NCBI GenBank assembly: GCA_016208645.1
Contig: JACQXP010000287.1
Coordinates: forward strand, 1 to 9,790
From: Candidatus Methylomirabilota bacterium
GTDB lineage: Bacteria; Methylomirabilota; Methylomirabilia; Methylomirabilales; 2-02-FULL-66-22
Length of the DNA: 9,790 nucleotides
Direction: 5' to 3'
The position numbers and the translations under genes were made by a program. This document shows positions 7,248 through 9,790 of the stretch, one piece after another. The first letter of the stretch is position 1; the number at the start of each line of letters is the position of its first letter. The notes under the pieces are model-generated. The model was not told where the DNA came from, ran no database searches, and was given only the letters and a program-made list of their open reading frames with translations.

Positions 7248-7277
7248 CTTATAGCAAAGGCGCGAAAGGGACGTCAA
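7248..7277 (-). promoter_or_regulatory. Sigma70-type promoter of the tol operon
   Basis: On the minus strand TTGACG (7272-7277) and TATAAG (7248-7253) are separated by 18 bases; each matches 5 of 6 consensus positions. The predicted start near 7241 leaves only about 14 bases before the tolQ ATG. Confidence 0.7.
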
Positions 7278-7383
7278 GCGAAACACGAGCCGTCGGGCGG
7301 GGATCGGGAAGGATCGGGCGGAGGGCGATCTCTAGGAGGCAGCGGGTCTCACCCACCGACTGGCAGTCCGCAGGCCAGGGAGA

Positions 7384-7767
7384 TCAGGAGGGTCCCCCTT
7401 CGGTGGACGTCCCTGCCCGCGACTCCAAGAACGCCGCCAGGAGCGAATGGGCCTCCGGGGCGAGGGCGCCGAACTCCACTCCACTCTGGTAGACCAGGCC
7501 CGTGCCGCTCGGGTTTGCAACGGCGCGCCCGACCGCCTGTGACCAGACCACGCGACCCATGACCGTCACCACTTGCTCCTTGAGCGGCAGGCGGAGGTAG
7601 CAACTGCTTCCGGGGCGGAGGATGATCGTGTGCTCCACGCGCGCGCCACCCAGGCTCAGGTCCAGGATGTGAACGTCGTGGCTCGACGTGACATCACCGG
7701 TCACCGGCTCCTTGAAGGTGAGGCGCGCGTATCGACGCTTCGCGGAGTAATCAGTGCCCATAGCCAT
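7384..7767 (-). CDS. PilZ-domain protein (putative cyclic di-GMP receptor)
   Basis: This is a stand-alone 127-aa PilZ domain. The two c-di-GMP-binding motifs are present: RRYAR (11-15, the RxxxR motif) and DLSLGG (36-41, matching D/N-x-S-x-x-G). The following strands (GSSCYLRLPL, VVTVMGRVVWSQ, GVEFGAL) complete the expected barrel, and a helix ends the domain (EAHSLLAAFLE). Single-domain PilZ proteins act as cytoplasmic adaptors controlling motility, polysaccharide or pili; the partner here is unknown. The frame is open up to a GTG at 7887, but that codon lies inside the promoter spacer, so ATG 7767 is preferred even though its Shine-Dalgarno is weak; ATG 7761 is possible. The gene lies 156 bases upstream of tolQ in the same direction but each has its own promoter. 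Confidence 0.88.
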   Translation of the reverse strand: MAMGTDYSAKRRYARLTFKEPVTGDVTSSHDVHILDLSLGGARVEHTIILRPGSSCYLRLPLKEQVVTVMGRVVWSQAVGRAVANPSGTGLVYQSGVEFGALAPEAHSLLAAFLESRAGTSTEGGPS

Positions 7768-7867
7768 CGTCGTTGCCCCGGCAGGGAAGGACCGCCTCCC
7801 ACCGGCGACCGGATTGGAGCGATTCCGGACCGGTGTCTGCGTGCCCGGAAAGGGCGACACCGGGCGC

Positions 7868-7897
7868 ACTCTACCCAATGGGCTCACCCATTGTCAA
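7868..7897 (-). promoter_or_regulatory. PilZ-gene promoter with operator-like inverted repeat in the spacer
   Basis: On the minus strand TTGACA (7892-7897) and TAGAGT (7868-7873) are 18 bases apart. The spacer contains CAATGGG-CTCA-CCCATTG (7876-7893), a perfect 7-bp inverted repeat that also touches the -35 box. A dimeric regulator bound there would block polymerase, so this could be an operator. The start of transcription would be near 7861, with a leader of about 95 nt. Confidence 0.55.
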
Positions 7898-8138
7898 CGG
7901 GAAATCGCCTGCGGCGTCGAGGCGTTGTGTGGTCCGCTGCGTCCTGCTATATTGTCCGAGTCAATCGGGCCATGGCCCCCCGGTCGCCCGGCCGCGGGTG
8001 AGGCCTGCTGGGTCGAAGGATCGGAAAGGCGGCGCGGCAATGGGAAGGAGGGACGCTGGCGTCCGCAACTTTCGGATTTCCTCGGCCTCTCCACCTCGAC
8101 CTCCGATCCGCGGCTCGGCACCAGAGCCCATCCGGCGC

Positions 8139-8176
8139 AAAAAATCGGCAGGCACCAGCGGGAGCCGATGCCTGCC
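8139..8176 (-). terminator. Intrinsic terminator of the zinc-ribbon gene
   Basis: On the minus strand GGCAGGCA (8169-8176) pairs perfectly with TGCCTGCC (8147-8154) around a 14-base loop, followed by GATTTTTT. It lies 26 bases past the zinc-ribbon stop codon and is the clearest terminator in the window. Confidence 0.85.
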
Positions 8177-8202
8177 CCATGGAGCCGATTCGGTTGTCAT
8201 GG

Positions 8203-8343
8203 TTACGCAGCCTTCTTCATCTCCTCGACTTTTGTGGTCTCCGGTTTGGCCGCCTCACAGTTCGGGCAGTAGTAGATCCATCTCGAACCGTCGTACGCCA
8301 GAATGTGCCCGCAGTCGCGACATTTCGCGGGGATACCATGCAT
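8203..8343 (-). CDS. Small zinc-ribbon protein, function unknown
   Basis: This 46-aa ORF has two CxxC knuckles, C8-R-D-C11 and C26-P-N-C29, separated by a short aromatic strand (SRWIYY). That is the layout of a single zinc-ribbon or rubredoxin-like metal site. The tail (KPETTKVEEMKKAA) is charged and Lys-rich. The ORF has an upstream promoter, a Shine-Dalgarno GGAGGT seven bases before the ATG at 8343, and a perfect terminator 26 bases after the stop, so it looks like an independent real gene despite its size. An in-frame ATG at 8379 would add 12 residues (58 aa total), but its Shine-Dalgarno is only two bases away, which is too close. I do not recognise the family; a nucleic-acid-binding, protein-binding or redox role is possible. 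Confidence 0.75.
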   Translation of the reverse strand: MHGIPAKCRDCGHILAYDGSRWIYYCPNCEAAKPETTKVEEMKKAA

Positions 8344-8377
8344 GCTCCTCACCTCCCCTCGTCCCGCCGTAGAACCC

Positions 8378-8389
8378 ATCACCTCCTTT
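8378..8389 (-). promoter_or_regulatory. Extended anti-16S (Shine-Dalgarno-like) sequence in the zinc-ribbon leader
   Basis: On the minus strand the bases AAAGGAGGTGAT match nearly the whole complement of the 16S rRNA 3' tail. The site lies about 35 bases upstream of the preferred start, in addition to the local GGAGGT. It may be a ribosome standby site, or the initiation site of a slightly longer product. Confidence 0.45.
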
Positions 8390-8425
8390 CCTCACGGCAT
8401 CGGACGTGACGACCATCTGATCAAG

Positions 8426-8453
8426 AAGATAGGCTGCCGCCGCCGCACGTCAA
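8426..8453 (-). promoter_or_regulatory. Sigma70-type promoter of the zinc-ribbon gene
   Basis: On the minus strand TTGACG (8448-8453) and TATCTT (8426-8431) are separated by 16 bases. Transcription would begin near 8419, with a leader of about 75 nt. It lies downstream of the hydrolase gene, so the small gene can be transcribed on its own. Confidence 0.5.
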
Positions 8454-8524
8454 GGGAAACCCTGCGACCCGTCCCAGAAAGCCCCTCGCTCCGTGTCCCC
8501 GTGCCGGCCGAGGGTTCCGTCGGC

Positions 8525-9478
8525 TCAGCGACCCTCGTGGCGCACCGGGTTGCGCAAGGCACCGATCCCCTGGATCTCAATCACCGCCACGTCCCCGTCC
8601 CGCAGGAATCGAGGGGGCTTCCGGGCGAAACCGACGCCGCCGGGTGTCCCGGTGGCGACGACATCCCCGGGCTCCAGGGTGAAGATGTGGGAGCAGTAGG
8701 CAACGATATCCGGGACGGTGAAGATCAGGTGCTTGGTATTCGAGGACTGCAAGACCTCGCCACTCACCGTGCACGTGATGTCCAGGATGTGCGGGTCCGG
8801 GATATCCTCCTGCGTGACCAGCGCCGGGCCCATGGGGGCGAAGGTATCGAAGGTCTTGCCGGACATCCACTGCCCGCCCGGCTTCCGGATCTGGTAGTCC
8901 CGGGCGCTCACATCGTGGAAGACGGTGTAGCCGGCCACGTGGTCCAGGGCCTGTGCCTTCGAAATGTGGCGGCCCGGGCGGGCGATGATGAAGGCCAGTT
9001 CGGCCTCGTAGTCCACCTCTTTCGACACCGCCGGGAGGAGGATCGAGTCCCCCGGTCCGATGATGGCCGTGGGATACTTGGAAAACAGGATGGGATCGGT
9101 CGGGATCTCCGCCTTGGTTTCCTGGGCGTGATCGCGATAGTTCAGGCCCAGGCAGATGATCTTGCGGGGATTCAGGATGGGCGCCCGCAGCCGGACGGTT
9201 GGCAGTGGCTGGATCATGGCCTGGACCAGGGGGGGCCCGGCGCTTCGCGCGCTCCGCGCAAAGGCCAGGACCTCCTTCGCCAGGGGCAGACTGTGATCCC
9301 ACAGGTCCAGGAACCCCCGCATATCCGCCGGCAGCTCCCGGTCGGCCCGGCCCTGGAAGTCCGCTTCTCCCCTCGTCGCCAGCAGCAACGCATACCCGCG
9401 ATTCAGGTCCACCACCTGCCCGTCCTGTTCCGCCCCCAGACGCGTTCTCCCCTGGAAGTCAAAGGTCACAAGCCGCAT
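8525..9478 (-). CDS. Fumarylacetoacetate hydrolase (FAH) family protein
   Basis: The 317-aa protein has a variable N-terminal part (1-100) and the FAH catalytic domain (about 105-312). Visible family features are the GLNYRDHAQE segment with His117/Glu120 (the catalytic HxxE pair), metal ligands Glu158 and Glu160 in YEAELAFII, Asp189 in FHDVSARDYQ, Lys208 in MSGKTFDTFAPMGP, and the GDVVATGTPGGVGF loop (271-284). Such enzymes use Mg2+ or Mn2+ to cleave or decarboxylate beta-diketo and acylpyruvate-type acids in aromatic or sugar-acid catabolism. The substrate cannot be assigned. The decayed dehydratase-like gene upstream would fit a sugar-acid pathway ending in a diketo-deoxy-acid hydrolase. 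The start at 9478 has a strong GGAAGGAGGAG upstream. No clear terminator follows. Confidence 0.93.
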   Translation of the reverse strand: MRLVTFDFQGRTRLGAEQDGQVVDLNRGYALLLATRGEADFQGRADRELPADMRGFLDLWDHSLPLAKEVLAFARSARSAGPPLVQAMIQPLPTVRLRAPILNPRKIICLGLNYRDHAQETKAEIPTDPILFSKYPTAIIGPGDSILLPAVSKEVDYEAELAFIIARPGRHISKAQALDHVAGYTVFHDVSARDYQIRKPGGQWMSGKTFDTFAPMGPALVTQEDIPDPHILDITCTVSGEVLQSSNTKHLIFTVPDIVAYCSHIFTLEPGDVVATGTPGGVGFARKPPRFLRDGDVAVIEIQGIGALRNPVRHEGR

Positions 9479-9516
9479 CCCCCTCCTCCTTCCTAAAACA
9501 ACTCAATGAAAAACTG

Positions 9517-9574
9517 AAAACGGACAACCGACAACCGGTCATTGACCCGTTGTCAGTTGTCGGTTGTCGGTTTT
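9517..9574. repeat. Long inverted repeat made of heptamer units, possible bidirectional terminator
   Basis: The arms 9517-9535 and 9556-9574 pair over 19 bp with one mismatch (9522/9569), around a 20-base loop. The right arm region consists of GTTGTC units with a 7-base period (9549, 9556, 9563). The arms begin AAAA and end TTTT, so both transcripts could form a hairpin followed by U residues. It lies between the hydrolase gene and the truncated enolase-superfamily remnant. It may be a terminator or a dispersed intergenic repeat. Confidence 0.7.
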
Positions 9575-9583
9575 ATATTTGCT

Positions 9584-9790
9584 TCAGGCGACCCGATAGC
9601 GCTCCACCGCCTCGGTGAGTTCGGGCGGTCCCGTCCGGCCGCCTTCGCCCTAGCCTTCGACGCCCGCGTCGCTCCACACCCGGACCAGGAGCGAGCTGCG
9701 ATCGCGGATCCAGCCCTTGGATGAGGCCTCGTACCTCTGGGGGTCCACGGGGAACCGCAGGAGATACGGCTCCACCGATGTGATCTTCAC
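9584..9790 (-). pseudogene. Truncated mandelate racemase/muconate lactonizing enzyme (enolase superfamily) remnant with in-frame amber codon
   Basis: From the GTG at the right edge (9790) the frame reads VKITSVEPYLLRFPVDPQRY and RSSLLVRVWSDAGVEG, the N-terminal capping domain of the enolase superfamily. Codon 47 is TAG (9650-9652), exactly where the conserved GWGE motif requires Trp (TGG). The same frame then continues GEGGRTGPPELTEAVERYRVA, which still fits the family, before a TGA at 9584-9586. Only 69 codons remain of a protein normally about 370-400 aa; the whole catalytic barrel is missing, and a repeat begins ten bases further on. The GTG is probably the original start, but sequence beyond the edge cannot be seen. 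Relatives are sugar-acid dehydratases and racemases. Confidence 0.8.

Larger units (their letters stand above)
7768..8202. other. Intergenic region between the zinc-ribbon and PilZ genes
   Basis: These 435 bases contain the PilZ leader and promoter (up to 7897) and the zinc-ribbon terminator (8139-8176). In between (7898-8138) I see no gene. There is a small 6-bp hairpin GGACGC-TG-GCGTCC (8051-8064) and a weak plus-strand promoter-like pair, TTGTGT (7925-7930) and TATATT (7948-7953), with no credible gene after it. Confidence 0.5.

Noticed and set aside
7384..7887. Longer PilZ protein starting at GTG 7887
   Set aside because: The start codon lies within the predicted promoter spacer and the extra 40 residues have no PilZ character.
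7925..7953. Plus-strand promoter-like pair TTGTGT and TATATT
   Set aside because: The -35 match is poor and no credible gene or structured RNA follows.

Overview
The window is GC-rich DNA from a diderm (Gram-negative-type) bacterium. It carries a Tol envelope operon, several periplasmic or lipoprotein signal peptides, and high-GC codon use throughout. A branched-chain-amino-acid-type binding protein, a FAH-family hydrolase and a decayed enolase-superfamily gene resemble the gene content of soil lineages such as Rokubacteria/NC10 or deltaproteobacteria. That placement is a low-confidence guess with no marker-gene support.

Layout, left to right. (1) 1-564, minus: N-terminal part of a periplasmic ABC-transporter substrate-binding protein, running off the left edge. 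(2) 565-1171: a 607-bp origin-like intergenic region with AT-rich tracts, two divergent sigma70-type promoters and a DnaA-box cluster. (3) 1172-2530, plus: complete dnaA, followed by no dnaN; instead it converges on the Tol operon with a 4-bp shared stop. (4) 7227 down to 2527, minus: tolQ (frameshifted in this sequence), tolR, a tolA/tonB-like gene, tolB and cpoB (ybgF). The order is canonical except that pal is missing; where pal would be expected there is a short gap with inverted repeats. (5) 7384-7767, minus: a single-domain PilZ protein with its own promoter, whose spacer holds an inverted repeat. (6) 8203-8343, minus: a tiny zinc-ribbon protein with promoter, two Shine-Dalgarno-like sites and a clear intrinsic terminator. 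(7) 8525-9478, minus: a fumarylacetoacetate-hydrolase-family enzyme. (8) 9517-9574: an inverted repeat built of heptamer units. (9) 9584-9790, minus: a truncated remnant of a mandelate racemase/muconate lactonizing enzyme gene with an in-frame amber codon.

How the genes work together: TolQ-TolR form the proton-driven motor, the TolA/TonB-like protein spans the periplasm, TolB is the periplasmic propeller and CpoB the coiled-coil/TPR partner. Pal, the usual peptidoglycan anchor, must be encoded elsewhere or be replaced. DnaA and the adjacent boxes probably form a replication origin and an autoregulatory circuit. The FAH enzyme and the dehydratase-like remnant upstream of it look like the residue of a sugar-acid or aromatic-acid catabolic cluster.

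No wholly new system is visible. The points most worth checking are the pal-less tol operon, a 5-codon upstream ORF at the tolQ promoter, the tolQ frameshift, the back-to-back DnaA boxes at the dnaA start, and the small zinc-ribbon gene with a 16S-tail-complementary leader.
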